DNA of 64,000 bases from Streptomyces barkulensis. GTDB taxonomy: Bacteria > Actinomycetota > Actinomycetes > Streptomycetales > Streptomycetaceae. The notes below the pieces were generated by a model, which made no database searches, had not been told where the DNA came from, and saw only the letters and a program-made list of their open reading frames with translations. Both the position numbers and the translations under genes were made by a program. The DNA lies in the NCBI RefSeq assembly GCF_002843305.1, contig NZ_PGSG01000041.1:30209-94208 (forward strand), given 5' to 3'. Below are positions 29,211 through 37,955 of the stretch, piece after piece. How positions within the stretch are numbered: the first letter of the stretch is position 1; each line of letters starts with the position of its first letter.

Positions 29211-29924
29211 TCAGCCGAAGAGGATCATGGAGCCCTGTGCCAGACTCCGGGTGGCCGCGGCGTGCAGCCCCAGCCAGACGTGGCGCTCCCGCGCGAACGG
29301 CCCGCCGTCGTACGCGGGCGCGGCCGCCGGTTCCTCCAGCTCCGTGGGACGGTCCGGGGGCGCCGGGGCGGGGGGCGGGTTTGCGGGATCGACGCCCAGG
29401 TGGGGGGCGACCGCCTCCAGCTCGCGCAGCAGCCCGTGGCTGGAGCCCAGCGGGCCGCCGCCGGCGAGGAGTTCGTCGTCGGACAGCGGGTGGGCGAAGT
29501 CGAGGGGGACGTACGCGCCGGCGTGGTCGTAGTGCCACACCAGGTGCGACTGCTGGGCCGTCGGGGCGAACATCTCCAGCAACTGCTCGTAGTCGCCGCC
29601 GAGTTCGTCGACCGGGGTGACCTCCAGGCCGCAGAGCTGAAGCATATGGGCGCGGCGCAGGAGGTGCAGCGCGTCGTAGTCGAAGCCGGCGACCGGCGCC
29701 ACGTCGCCCGACAGTCCGGGCATGTAGCCGTGGACGGGGACCGGCGGCAGCCCGGCGGCGCTCAGTGCCCTGTCGTAGGACGCGAGTTCCTCGGCGAAGG
29801 GGTTGTCGGGGCTGTGGCACAGCACGTCGACGAGCGGCACCAGCCAGAGGTCACAGGCCAACGGGTGCTCCAATACGGCGGGCGGCGGGTGACGGGTGGG
29901 GAGCGGTACGGGCTCCGGGCGCAA
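29211..29924 (-). CDS. Conserved hypothetical protein downstream of GntR regulator
   Basis: 237 residues with no recognised domain, signal or membrane helix. Visible: ACDLWLVPLVDVLCHSPDNP near the start, FDYDALHLLRRAHMLQLCG, QQSHLVWHYDHAGAYVPLDF, a Pro-rich hinge (PANPPPAPAPPDRPTE), and an end RHVWLGLHAAATRSLAQGSM. The first codon in frame is TTG at 29924, only 12 bp after the GntR stop, so the two are likely one unit; an internal start cannot be excluded. The mix of Trp/His/Asp in HLVWHYDHAG could be a ligand site. Function unknown. Confidence 0.65.
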   Translation of the reverse strand: MRPEPVPLPTRHPPPAVLEHPLACDLWLVPLVDVLCHSPDNPFAEELASYDRALSAAGLPPVPVHGYMPGLSGDVAPVAGFDYDALHLLRRAHMLQLCGLEVTPVDELGGDYEQLLEMFAPTAQQSHLVWHYDHAGAYVPLDFAHPLSDDELLAGGGPLGSSHGLLRELEAVAPHLGVDPANPPPAPAPPDRPTELEEPAAAPAYDGGPFARERHVWLGLHAAATRSLAQGSMILFG

Positions 29925-29936
29925 CAGCGTAGTCGC

Positions 29937-30590
29937 TCATTCCAGCTTCTCCACGAGGGCGAGGCAGCGCTCGTCGCAGGCCGCGACGAGGCGCCCGGCC
30001 GCCGTGTCGTCCCCGCGTCCGACCGCTTCCGCCAGCTCGCGGTAGCCGGTCCACAGCAACTCCCGCAGGCCGGGCCGCTCGCGCAGGTGCGGCACGGCGA
30101 AGACCCAGCACTGCACGCGCAGCCGGTCCAGGAACTCGGTTATGTAGGGGTTGCCCATCAGTTCGCCCAGTTCCCGCCAGAAGCGCAGGTCGTAGCCGAT
30201 GAGCACGTCCAGGTCCCCGGTGCGGGCGGCCCGCTCGGCGGCCTCGGCGCGGCGGCGCACCGAGATCAGCCGTTCGTCGCCGGGGGCGGGCCGGTCCGGG
30301 TCGGCGGGTCTGCGGAAGACGCCCTCGGCGACCAGGGAGCGCGCCTGGACCATGGCCCGGTAGTCGGCGGGGGTGAAGACGTGGACACGGAAGCCCCGGT
30401 GCTGCTCCACGTCCAGCAGGCCCTGCGCGGACAGGTCGACGAGCGCCTCGCGCACCGGGGTGGCGGAGACGCCGTACTGCTCGGCTATCTCCTTGACCGT
30501 GAAGCCCCGGCCGGCCGGGAGGCGCCCGGCGAGGACCTCGTCGCGCAGCGCGTCCGCGATCTGCGCGCGCAGTGTGCTGCGCTGGATCAC
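29937..30590 (-). CDS. GntR-family regulator (FadR subfamily, FCD domain)
   Basis: 217 residues. N-terminal winged HTH with TLRAQIADALRDEVLAGRLP and the recognition helix in YGVSATPVREALVDL, then an all-helical FCD effector domain with metal/ligand histidine-type positions (LIGYDLRFWRELGELMGNPY). It is divergent from the DJ-1/MarR pair and cotranscribed with the downstream hypothetical gene. Ligand unknown. Confidence 0.9.
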   Translation of the reverse strand: MIQRSTLRAQIADALRDEVLAGRLPAGRGFTVKEIAEQYGVSATPVREALVDLSAQGLLDVEQHRGFRVHVFTPADYRAMVQARSLVAEGVFRRPADPDRPAPGDERLISVRRRAEAAERAARTGDLDVLIGYDLRFWRELGELMGNPYITEFLDRLRVQCWVFAVPHLRERPGLRELLWTGYRELAEAVGRGDDTAAGRLVAACDERCLALVEKLE

Positions 30591-30681
30591 GGGCGCCTCC
30601 TCACGGCTTCGAATGTCCGGGTGCCGGCGCCGTCTCTCATCCGCCCCCCTTTCCCGGGGGTCAGCCTAGCGTCCACTCTTT

Positions 30682-30715
30682 GACAGCACCCTGTCGAAGT
30701 GACAGCATGTTGTCA
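30682..30715. promoter_or_regulatory. Tandem inverted-repeat operator upstream of the DJ-1/MarR pair
   Basis: GACAG-CACC-CTGTC (30682-30695) and TGACAGCATGTTGTCA (30700-30715) share GACAG half-sites spaced 19 bp apart, about two helical turns. TTGACA at 30680 overlaps as a possible -35, and the second site lies where a -10 would be. The pair ends 35 bp before the start codon. It fits an autoregulated MarR operator. Confidence 0.6.
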
Positions 30716-30750
30716 TAAGCGCCCCGGCGATCGGCTCCGAGGAGAGCGCC

Positions 30751-31362
30751 ATGGAACGCAGGACCGTGCACGTCGCCGTCTACGACACCTTCGCCGACTG
30801 GGAGATCCCCTACGCCACCACCGCCCTGACCGGTGCCGGACACCATGTGGTGTACGTCGGCGAGAGCGGCGAGCCCGTGATCAGCATGGGCGGCATGCAG
30901 GTGTCGCCCGGCCTGTCCGTCGCCGACCTGCGGCCCGCCGACAGCGCGCTGCTGATCCTGCCGGGAGCGGACGCCTGGGAGAAGGTGCTCCCGCCCTTCG
31001 CCGCGGCGGCCCGCGCCTTCCTGGCGGCCGGAGTGCCCGTCGCGGCCATCTGCGGGGCCGTGACCGGGCTGGCGAAGGAGGGGCTGCTCGACGACCGCCC
31101 CCACACCGGCGCCGCCGCAGAGGTGCTGGCCGCCACCGGCTACCGGGGCGGCAGCCACTACCGCGAGACCGACGCCTGCACCGACGGGGACCTGATCACC
31201 GCCGGCCCCACCGAGCCGGTGGCGTTCGCCCGCGAGATCCTGACCCGGCTGGAGGTGTACCCGCCAAAGGTGCTGGACGCCTGGTTCCGGCTGTTCCGGC
31301 ACTCCGACGCGAGCGCCTACGGGGTGCTGGCGGCCCATGAGGGCGCGAGCGGGGCGGCGTGA
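30751..31362 (+). CDS. DJ-1/PfpI-family protein
   Basis: 203 residues with a GATase1-like DJ-1/PfpI fold. Glu18 and the nucleophile elbow Cys101 in VAAICGAVTGLA form the usual acid-Cys pair, and SHYRETDAC follows the elbow. Members act as glyoxalase/deglycase-type or isonitrile-hydratase-type enzymes, or redox sensors; the substrate is open. ATG has GAGGAGAGC upstream. It overlaps the MarR gene by 4 bp and is preceded by a tandem operator, so it is probably induced with its own repressor. Confidence 0.9.
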   Translation: MERRTVHVAVYDTFADWEIPYATTALTGAGHHVVYVGESGEPVISMGGMQVSPGLSVADLRPADSALLILPGADAWEKVLPPFAAAARAFLAAGVPVAAICGAVTGLAKEGLLDDRPHTGAAAEVLAATGYRGGSHYRETDACTDGDLITAGPTEPVAFAREILTRLEVYPPKVLDAWFRLFRHSDASAYGVLAAHEGASGAA

Positions 31363-31832
31363 GCACCCACGAGCTGCTGTCGGACACGGCGCTGGCCGTC
31401 TTCCGGCTGAATGGACAGTTCCTGTCCGCCGCCGAGCGGCTGGCCCGGCCCGCCGGACTGACCGCCGCCTGGTGGCAGGTGCTCGGCGCGGTGCTGCGCG
31501 AGCCGCTGCCGGTGGCCGGCATAGCCCGCGCCATGGGCGTCACCCGGCAGAGCGTGCAGCGCGTGGCGGACCTGCTGGTCGAGCGCGGCCTGGCGGTGTA
31601 CGAGCCCAACCCCGCGCACCGCCGCGCCAAACTGCTCGCCCCCACCGGGGAGGGCCGTGCGGCGGTGGACCGGATCACCCCCGGCCACGCGGAGTTCGCC
31701 GCGCGGCTGGGCGAGGCGCTGGGCGGCGAGGAGGCCTTCGCCGAGGTGCGCGACGCGCTGGAGCGGTTGTCGAAGGCGCTGGACGGCCTGGAGGCGCCGG
31801 GCGCGGACGGCGCCGGCCCGGCGGGGGTGTGA
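31359..31832 (+). CDS. MarR-family transcriptional regulator
   Basis: 157 residues with a dimeric winged HTH: WWQVLGAVLREPLPVAGIAR, recognition helix MGVTRQSVQRVADLLVERG, wing PNPAHRRAKLLAPTGEG, and C-terminal dimer helices. GTG overlaps the stop of the DJ-1 gene (GTGA), so the two are coupled. It likely binds the GACAG repeats at 30682-30715 and represses its own operon; ligand probably phenolic or oxidative, but unproven. Confidence 0.92.
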   Translation: MSTHELLSDTALAVFRLNGQFLSAAERLARPAGLTAAWWQVLGAVLREPLPVAGIARAMGVTRQSVQRVADLLVERGLAVYEPNPAHRRAKLLAPTGEGRAAVDRITPGHAEFAARLGEALGGEEAFAEVRDALERLSKALDGLEAPGADGAGPAGV

Positions 31833-31874
31833 GCGCGGTCGGGGTGTGGGCGCGGGGCCGCGCGTCGGCCCACG

Positions 31875-31915
31875 CACCGGGGGCCGCGCCGTCGAGTACG
31901 GCGCGGCCCCCGGTG
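31875..31915. terminator. Terminator between marR and purA (convergent)
   Basis: Perfect 18-bp stem with arms 31875-31892 and 31898-31915 and a 5-nt loop CGAGT. It sits between convergent marR and purA and can serve both. It is followed on the purA side by short direct repeats of CTCCCCGGTCAGAG at about 31960-32000. Confidence 0.8.
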
Positions 31916-31997
31916 GGCGCTGTCGGCGGGAAGGGCCCCGGCCGGAGCCTCCCGGTCAGGGTCCCCCGACCAGAGCTCCCCGGTCAGAGCTCCCCGG

Positions 31998-33281
31998 TCA
32001 GAGGAACGAGTTGATCTGGATCGTCTCGTCCCGGCCCGGGCCGACGCCGATGGCGGAGACCGGCGCGCCCGACATCTCCTCCAGCGCCTTCACATAGGCC
32101 TGCGCGTTCTTCGGCAGGTCGGAGAACTCCTTGGCCCCCGAGATGTCCTCGGACCAGCCCGGCAGCATCTCGTAGACCGGCTTGGCGTGGTGGAAGTCGG
32201 TCTGGTTGTAGGGCAGCTCGGTGACCCGCCGGCCGTCGATCTCGTAGGCGACGCAGACCGGGATGCTCTCCCAGCCGGTGAGCACGTCCAGCTTGGTGAG
32301 GAAGAAGTCGGTGAGCCCGTTGACGCGGGTGGCGTACCGGGCGATCACCGCGTCGAACCAGCCGCAGCGCCGGTCGCGGCCGGTGGTGACGCCGCGCTCG
32401 CCGCCGATGGTGCGCAGCTTCTCGCCGTCCTCGTCGAACAGCTCGGTCGGGAAGGGTCCGGCGCCCACGCGCGTGGTGTACGCCTTGAGGATGCCGATGA
32501 CCCGGTCGATCCTCGTCGGGCCCACCCCCGCGCCGGTGCAGGCGCCGCCGGCGGTCGGGTTGGAGGAGGTCACGAAGGGGTAGGTGCCGTGGTCCACGTC
32601 CAGCAGCGTGCCCTGGCCGCCTTCGAAGAGGACGACCTTGTCCTGGTCGAGCGCGTCGTTGAGCAGCAGGGTGGTGTCGCAGACATAGCCGCGCAGCGCG
32701 TCCGCGTAGCCGAGCAGTTCCTCGACCACCTGCTCCACGGCGATGGCCCGGCGGTTGTAGAGCTTGGCGAGGATCTGGTTCTTCTGGTCGAGGGCCGCCT
32801 CGACCTTCTGCGTCAGGATCGACTCGTCGAAGAGGTCCTGGACGCGGATGCCCACACGGTTGATCTTGTCCGCGTACGTCGGGCCGATGCCTCGGCCGGT
32901 GGTGCCGATCCTGCGCTTGCCCAGGAAGCGCTCGGTCACCTTGTCCATCGTGGTGTGGTACGGCGTGATCAGGTGCGCGTTGCCGCTGATCAGCAGCTTG
33001 GACGTGTCCACGCCGCGCTCTTCGAGCCCGCTCAGCTCGGAGAGCAGGACCGCCGGGTCCACCACGACGCCGTTTCCGATCACCGGGACGCAGCCCGGGG
33101 AGAGGATGCCGGAGGGGAGGAGGTGGAGCGCGTACTTCTGGTCGCCGACGACGACCGTGTGGCCGGCGTTGTTGCCGCCCTGGTAGCGCACCACGTAGTC
33201 CACCGAGCCACCGAGCAGGTCGGTGGCCTTCCCCTTGCCTTCATCACCCCACTGAGCGCCGAGCAGCACGAGTGCGGGCAC
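31998..33281 (-). CDS. purA: Adenylosuccinate synthetase
   Basis: 427-residue PurA: GTP-dependent IMP + Asp to adenylosuccinate, first step of the AMP branch. GTG at 33281 gives the standard [20 protein letters not shown] with the GTP loop GDEGKGK. Also visible: [25 protein letters not shown] (IMP site), [19 protein letters not shown], and [12 protein letters not shown]. Length is normal. Convergent with the DJ-1/MarR unit and divergent from the DAGK-like gene. Confidence 0.97.
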   Translation of the reverse strand: MPALVLLGAQWGDEGKGKATDLLGGSVDYVVRYQGGNNAGHTVVVGDQKYALHLLPSGILSPGCVPVIGNGVVVDPAVLLSELSGLEERGVDTSKLLISGNAHLITPYHTTMDKVTERFLGKRRIGTTGRGIGPTYADKINRVGIRVQDLFDESILTQKVEAALDQKNQILAKLYNRRAIAVEQVVEELLGYADALRGYVCDTTLLLNDALDQDKVVLFEGGQGTLLDVDHGTYPFVTSSNPTAGGACTGAGVGPTRIDRVIGILKAYTTRVGAGPFPTELFDEDGEKLRTIGGERGVTTGRDRRCGWFDAVIARYATRVNGLTDFFLTKLDVLTGWESIPVCVAYEIDGRRVTELPYNQTDFHHAKPVYEMLPGWSEDISGAKEFSDLPKNAQAYVKALEEMSGAPVSAIGVGPGRDETIQINSFL

Positions 33282-33585
33282 AGGCGTACACCCCTTCCGG
33301 CCGGGGCATGTCCAACGTGCGTGTCGGCCGTGGACCGGACGCGCTGACAAGAACCGTCGGACCGGTGCCCCGAATCGACGAAACCCCTGACCGCAACAGC
33401 GACAGGGGCTCTTGCACCGAGAGATTACCGGACTCCTCCGACGGGAGGCGAACGCGACGACCCCCGGCCGCACCCCCGCCGATCCCGCCGTCCGTACCCA
33501 CCACAGCCAACTCCCGTCCGCGGCCGCCGATTCCGGCCGCCCCCGGTGGCCGCAGGCGGCCGGGACGACCGAAGGAAGGACCGAG
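33282..33585. promoter_or_regulatory. Divergent region purA / DAGK-like gene
   Basis: 304 bp containing the promoters of both genes. An inverted repeat CCCCTG...CAGGGG (33384-33389 and 33403-33408) with a 13-nt loop lies about 100 bp upstream of purA and could be an operator or leader hairpin. A GAAGGAAGGA ribosome site precedes the plus-strand gene. Confidence 0.45.
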
Positions 33586-34452
33586 GTGCCGGTTCCGCAT
33601 CCACTGCTCGTGCTCGTCGACCCCCTCGCACGCCGTACGGACGGGGAGTCCGTACGGATCGCCAGGGACGTACTGGCCGCGGGCTCCCCCGGAGTGAAGG
33701 TGTGCCTGCCGGACGGCCCCGAGGAGGCCGCGCGGGCGCTGGCCCGCCGGGGCCGTCGGCGCCCGGTGGTGATAGGGGACGACCGGGCGCTGCTGCGGGC
33801 GGTGCGGCTGCTGCACCTGGAGCGCGGGCTGGCGCACTGCGCGCTGTCGGTGGTGCCGGTGGGGCGGCCGGGATCGGTGGCGCTGGCCGGGACGCTGGGG
33901 GTGCCGCTGGACGCGGTGCGGGCGGCGCGGACGGTGCTGGAGGGCCGGGAGAGACGCTTCGACCTGCTGGTGGACGACAGCGGCGGGGTGGTGCTGGGGG
34001 ACCTGCGCATCCCGCCGCTGCACGGGGAACGGGAGCGGCGGGGCGCAGGGGGCGGTCCGCCGCGCGGACCGCTGGGCCGCTGCCGCTCCCTGGTGCGCAC
34101 TCTGGCCCGGCCCGCGCCCGGCCCCGGGGCGGCGCGGCTGCGCGTCGAGGCCGACGGGGTGCTGCTGACCGACCTCGACAGCCCGGTGGAGCGGGTCTCG
34201 CTCACCCCGGGCGGCGGTCTGGTGGACGTGGTCGTGCGGCGGCGCCCGGAGGACGGCCCGGTGCGGGCGCGGGCCCGCACGGTCACGGTCTCGGGGCCGC
34301 ACTTCCGCTACCGCGCCGACGCGGTGGTCTCCGGTCCCGTCCTCACCCGGACCTGGACGGCGCACCCCTCGGCGCTGCGGCTGACCGTGCCGCCCGCCGA
34401 CCCCCCGGTCGGGCCGCCGGCCGTACCGCCCCAGCGGCCCTCGCCCGCCTGA
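33586..34452 (+). CDS. Diacylglycerol-kinase-like protein lacking the GGDGT motif
   Basis: 288 residues. GTG at 33586 has AAGGAAGGA 5 nt upstream. The shape follows the DAGK/lipid-kinase fold: an N-terminal alpha/beta part reading [19 protein letters not shown], then [18 protein letters not shown] where an active kinase has the nucleotide loop GGDGT(L), and a C-terminal beta-sandwich ([35 protein letters not shown]). The key GGDGT is replaced by GDDRA (residues 64-68), so catalysis is doubtful. A homologue next to purA is usual in Streptomyces, as I recall. Role unknown. Confidence 0.75.
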   Translation: MPVPHPLLVLVDPLARRTDGESVRIARDVLAAGSPGVKVCLPDGPEEAARALARRGRRRPVVIGDDRALLRAVRLLHLERGLAHCALSVVPVGRPGSVALAGTLGVPLDAVRAARTVLEGRERRFDLLVDDSGGVVLGDLRIPPLHGERERRGAGGGPPRGPLGRCRSLVRTLARPAPGPGAARLRVEADGVLLTDLDSPVERVSLTPGGGLVDVVVRRRPEDGPVRARARTVTVSGPHFRYRADAVVSGPVLTRTWTAHPSALRLTVPPADPPVGPPAVPPQRPSPA

Positions 34453-34500
34453 GGCCGCCCCCGGTTCCCGGGAGCCGGGCGGGCGCACCGGCCGGGCGTC

Positions 34501-35082
34501 TCAGGAGGGCCCGGGGTCACCGCCGTGCGCGGCCTCGCGGTGGGCGTGCCAGCGGTCCAGCATCATGGCCAGTTCCCGCCGTATGAAGTCGAAGAACTCC
34601 GCCGTCTCGGCTATGCGGCGGCCCGCCGGGGTGTCGGGGCCGACGGCTTTGAGTCCCTGGTCGAAGGTGGCGCTCCAGCGCCCGAGCAGCGCGTCGCGGT
34701 CGGTCATCGCCTCGTACCAGGCGTCCGCGTGCACCCGGTAGCGCTCCCGGCGCGAGCCCGGTTCCCGTTCGCGGGTGACCAGGTGGACCTGGGAGAGGTA
34801 GCGGATGGCGCCGGAGACGGCGGCCGGGCTGATCCGCAGGCGCTCGGAGAGCTCGGCGGAGCCGAGGGTGCCGGAGTCCTCGGTCAGCAGGCAGGCGAAG
34901 ACCCGCGAGGCCATGCGCTGCATGCCCGCCTCGGTCAGCTCGGCGGCGAAACGCTCCACGAACTCGGCGACCTCGGGGCCGTAGGGCCGCGTGCGCGGGC
35001 CGGTGGCCCGCCCGGCCGGATCGTTCGGCTCGTTCGGATCGCCCGACTCGTTCGGCTCGCTCGGCTGTTCACTCACCACCAC
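34501..35082 (-). CDS. GbsR/MarR-type regulator of the adjacent ABC exporter
   Basis: 193 residues. GGAAGG lies 9 nt before GTG 35082; the in-frame ATG at 35091 abuts that site, so GTG is preferred. After an acidic, Asn/Pro-rich leader (EPNESGDPNEPNDP), a winged HTH of the GbsR/MarR kind: MASRVFACLLTEDSGTLGSA, ELSERLRISPAAVSGAIRYL, with the wing REREPGSRRERYRVHAD, then long helices. It is divergent from the ABC genes across about 90 bp, the classical local-repressor arrangement. Confidence 0.88.
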   Translation of the reverse strand: MVVSEQPSEPNESGDPNEPNDPAGRATGPRTRPYGPEVAEFVERFAAELTEAGMQRMASRVFACLLTEDSGTLGSAELSERLRISPAAVSGAIRYLSQVHLVTREREPGSRRERYRVHADAWYEAMTDRDALLGRWSATFDQGLKAVGPDTPAGRRIAETAEFFDFIRRELAMMLDRWHAHREAAHGGDPGPS

Positions 35083-35172
35083 GGGCCCCATCCTTCCAGG
35101 CCAAGAGCGCCTGGACCATCCCGGCCGTTTTCTGTCTTCACAAATTTCTGAAATTAGAGTAGCTTCGCAGGC

Positions 35173-36135
35173 ATGACCAAGGCAACCACCGCCATCTCGG
35201 TCTCCGGTCTCGTGAAGACCTTCGGCCGCACCCGTGCGCTCGACGGACTCGACCTGCACGTCGAAACCGGCGAGGTCCACGGCTTCCTCGGGCCCAACGG
35301 CTCGGGGAAGTCCACCACCATCCGCGTCCTGCTGGGCCTGCTGCGCGCCGACTCCGGCACCACCCGGCTGCTGGACGGCGATCCCTGGCGGGACGCCGTC
35401 GAACTCCACCGCCGCGTCGCCTACGTGCCCGGCGACGTGACCCTGTGGCGCAACCTCTCCGGGGGCGAGGTCATCGACCTCTACGGGCGGCTGCGCGGCG
35501 GGCTCGACACCCGGCGCCGCGGCGAGCTGCTGGAGCGCTTCGAGCTCGACCCCACCAAGAAGGGCCGCACCTACTCCAAGGGCAACCGGCAGAAGGTCGC
35601 CCTCGTCGCCGCCTTCGCCTCCGATGTGGAGCTGCTGATCCTGGACGAACCGACCTCCGGGCTCGACCCGCTGATGGAGGGGGTCTTCCGGGACTGCGTC
35701 GCCGAGGAGCGCGACCGGGGACGGACGGTGCTGCTGTCCAGCCACATCCTGAGCGAGGTCGAGGCGCTGTGCGACCGGGTGAGCATCATCCGCCGGGGCG
35801 TCACCGTCGAGAGCGGGTCGCTCACCGACCTGCGGCACCTGACCCGCACCTCCGTCAGCGCGGAGCTGGCGGACGAGCCGGACGGGCTGTCCGGCCTGCC
35901 CGGCGTCCACGACCTGTCCGTGCGGGGCCACCGGGTGCGGCTCCAGGTGGACACCGACAAGCTGGACGGTGTGCTGCGGCGGCTCGCGGAGTCCGGCGTG
36001 CGGAGCCTGACCAGCACCCCGCCCACCCTGGAGGAGCTCTTTCTGCGGCACTACCAGGACGAGCGGGGGAAGCCGGGGAGCCTCGGGGACGGCGCCGCCG
36101 CCGCGGCCGACGGCGAGGAGGTCGTGGCGTCATGA
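35173..36135 (+). CDS. ABC transporter ATP-binding protein
   Basis: 320-residue export ATPase. Walker [10 protein letters not shown] follows FL at about residue 41; ABC signature region is [15 protein letters not shown], with the canonical LSGGQ replaced by YSKGN, a known variant in this family. Walker [13 protein letters not shown]. The C-terminal extension ([19 protein letters not shown]) is typical of antibiotic-export ATPases. Overlaps the permease gene as ATGA. Probably repressed by the divergent GbsR/MarR protein. Confidence 0.93.
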   Translation: MTKATTAISVSGLVKTFGRTRALDGLDLHVETGEVHGFLGPNGSGKSTTIRVLLGLLRADSGTTRLLDGDPWRDAVELHRRVAYVPGDVTLWRNLSGGEVIDLYGRLRGGLDTRRRGELLERFELDPTKKGRTYSKGNRQKVALVAAFASDVELLILDEPTSGLDPLMEGVFRDCVAEERDRGRTVLLSSHILSEVEALCDRVSIIRRGVTVESGSLTDLRHLTRTSVSAELADEPDGLSGLPGVHDLSVRGHRVRLQVDTDKLDGVLRRLAESGVRSLTSTPPTLEELFLRHYQDERGKPGSLGDGAAAAADGEEVVAS

Positions 36136-37769
36136 CCGCCGTCGCCCAGCCGGCGGCGGCCGCCCGCCGCGACGGCTCCCGCCGCGACCTGGCCGGCACC
36201 GGCACGCTGCTGCGGCTCGCGCTGCGCCGCGACCGTGTGCTGATCCCGGTGTGGGTCCTGCTGCTGACCGTGCTCGCCGTGCAGAACGCCGCGGCCATCG
36301 AGCAGTTCTACCCCACCGCCGCCGAACGCGCCGAACTGGTCGCCTCGATGAACGCCAACACCTCGATGCGCGCGGTGTACGGCCCGGCCTTCAGCAGTTC
36401 CCCGGGCGGTCTGGCCGTCTGGGAGATGCTCACCATCGGCAGCGTGCTCATCGCCATCATGAGCATGATCATCGTGGTGCGGCACACCCGCGAGGAGGAG
36501 GAGACCGGCCGCCAGGAGCTGATCTCCGCCGCGATGGTGGGCCGCCGCGCCCCGCTCACCTCCGCCCTGCTGGCCGCGGCGATCGCGAACACCGCCGTCG
36601 CCACCCTCGTCGCCCTCGGCCTGACGGGCGTCGGACTGCCCGCGGGCGGATCACTGGTCACCGGGCTCGCCCTGGGCGGCACCGGTCTGGTCTTCGCCGC
36701 GGTCGCCGCCCTGGCCGCGCAGCTCACCGAGAGCGCCCGGCTCGCCAAGGGGCTGACCGGCGCCGTGCTGGGCGCCGCCTTCGTGCTGCGGGCCGCCGGG
36801 GACTCCGGCACCACCGACGGCTCCTCCCCCCTGGCCTGGGCCTCTCCACTGGCCTGGGCGCGCAACGCACGGCCGTTCGCCGACGAACGGCCCTGGGTGC
36901 TGCTGCTGTCCCTGGGCCTGGCGGCGGCGGTTACGGCCGCCGCGTACGAGCTGGCCGGGCGGCGCGACATCGGCGCGAGCTTCCTGGCCACCCGGCCCGG
37001 ACCGGCCGCCGGCCGGATCAACGGCCCCTACGGACTGGCCTGGCGGCTCCAGCGCGGCTCGCTGCTGGGCTGGGGCACCGCACTGGTGCTCGCTGGCCTG
37101 ATCTTCGGCGCCATGGCCGAGGGGGCGGGCGATCTGCTCGGCGACAACGAGCAGAGCCGCGAGATCATCGAGCGGATGGGCGGCGCCTCGGGCATCACCG
37201 ACGCCTTCCTCGCCGCCATGGCCGGGCTGTTCGGCATGATCACCGCGATCTACGCGGTGGGCGCGGTCCTGCGGATGCGCGGCGAGGAGACCTCCGAGCG
37301 CGCCGAGCCGATCCTGGCCGGCGCGGTGCCCCGGCTGCGCTGGGCGGCCGGCCATCTGCTCTTCGCCTTCGCCGGATCGGCCGTCCTGCTCGCCGCCTGC
37401 GGTCTGGCCATGGGGGCGGGCTACGGGCTGGCCGCCGGGGAGCCGGGCGCGGTGTGGCGGGTGACCGGCGCGGTCCTCGCGCAGGCGCCGGCGGTGTGGG
37501 CGCTCGCCGCGGTGGCGGTGGTGCTCCTGGGCGCCGTGCCCGGGGCGGCCGCGGCGGCCTGGGGGCTGGTCGGCGGCGCGCTCGTCATCGGCTGGCTCGG
37601 CCCCGCGCTCGACCTGCCCCGGGCGGTCATGAACCTCACGCCGTTCACGCACCTGCCCAAGCTGCCGGGCGGGGATCCGTCCGCGGCGCCCTACCTGTGG
37701 ATACTGCTGGCCGCCGCGGCGCTGACGGCGGCGGGGCTCGCCGCGTTCCGCCGCCGCGACATCGGCTGA
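36132..37769 (+). CDS. ABC-2 permease of polyketide-antibiotic exporter type (12 TM)
   Basis: 545-residue permease with two six-helix halves, separated by the loop [21 protein letters not shown]. Helices are easy to see, e.g. [37 protein letters not shown]-free [18 protein letters not shown], and in the second half [13 protein letters not shown] and [18 protein letters not shown]. The duplicated layout, with RRDIG at the ends of both halves, is that of Streptomyces efflux permeases such as those for tetronasin-like compounds. Coupled to the ATPase gene by ATGA overlap. Substrate unknown. Confidence 0.92.
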   Translation: MTAVAQPAAAARRDGSRRDLAGTGTLLRLALRRDRVLIPVWVLLLTVLAVQNAAAIEQFYPTAAERAELVASMNANTSMRAVYGPAFSSSPGGLAVWEMLTIGSVLIAIMSMIIVVRHTREEEETGRQELISAAMVGRRAPLTSALLAAAIANTAVATLVALGLTGVGLPAGGSLVTGLALGGTGLVFAAVAALAAQLTESARLAKGLTGAVLGAAFVLRAAGDSGTTDGSSPLAWASPLAWARNARPFADERPWVLLLSLGLAAAVTAAAYELAGRRDIGASFLATRPGPAAGRINGPYGLAWRLQRGSLLGWGTALVLAGLIFGAMAEGAGDLLGDNEQSREIIERMGGASGITDAFLAAMAGLFGMITAIYAVGAVLRMRGEETSERAEPILAGAVPRLRWAAGHLLFAFAGSAVLLAACGLAMGAGYGLAAGEPGAVWRVTGAVLAQAPAVWALAAVAVVLLGAVPGAAAAAWGLVGGALVIGWLGPALDLPRAVMNLTPFTHLPKLPGGDPSAAPYLWILLAAAALTAAGLAAFRRRDIG

Positions 37770-37826
37770 GGCACCGGCGGGGCCGGCGGGGCACCGTACG
37801 GGGCGGGGCGGGGCTGGGTCCGTCCC

Positions 37827-37857
37827 GCCCCGTACGGCCCGTTCCGCCGTACGGGGC
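37827..37857 (+). terminator. Terminator of ABC exporter operon
   Basis: GCCCCGTACGG (37827-37837) pairs with CCGTACGGGGC (37847-37857) across a 9-nt loop, 60 bp after the permease stop. Another CCGTACGGGG copy lies at about 37796, allowing alternative pairing. Confidence 0.65.
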
Positions 37858-37955
37858 AGCCGCGTCATCCCCTCGCACCACCCGGGGATGCGGGGCGACG
37901 GGGACGCTGCTCGCATGGGGGCGACGTGCACCCGAACGCAGCGGAGGTCGCCGCC

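Noticed and set aside
33282..33585. Purine riboswitch before purA
   Set aside because: I could not find a conserved riboswitch core; only a short CCCCTG/CAGGGG pair.
31998..34286. Extended purA frame on the minus strand
   Set aside because: Only the last 428 codons are purA; the 5' extension is antisense to the DAGK-like gene.
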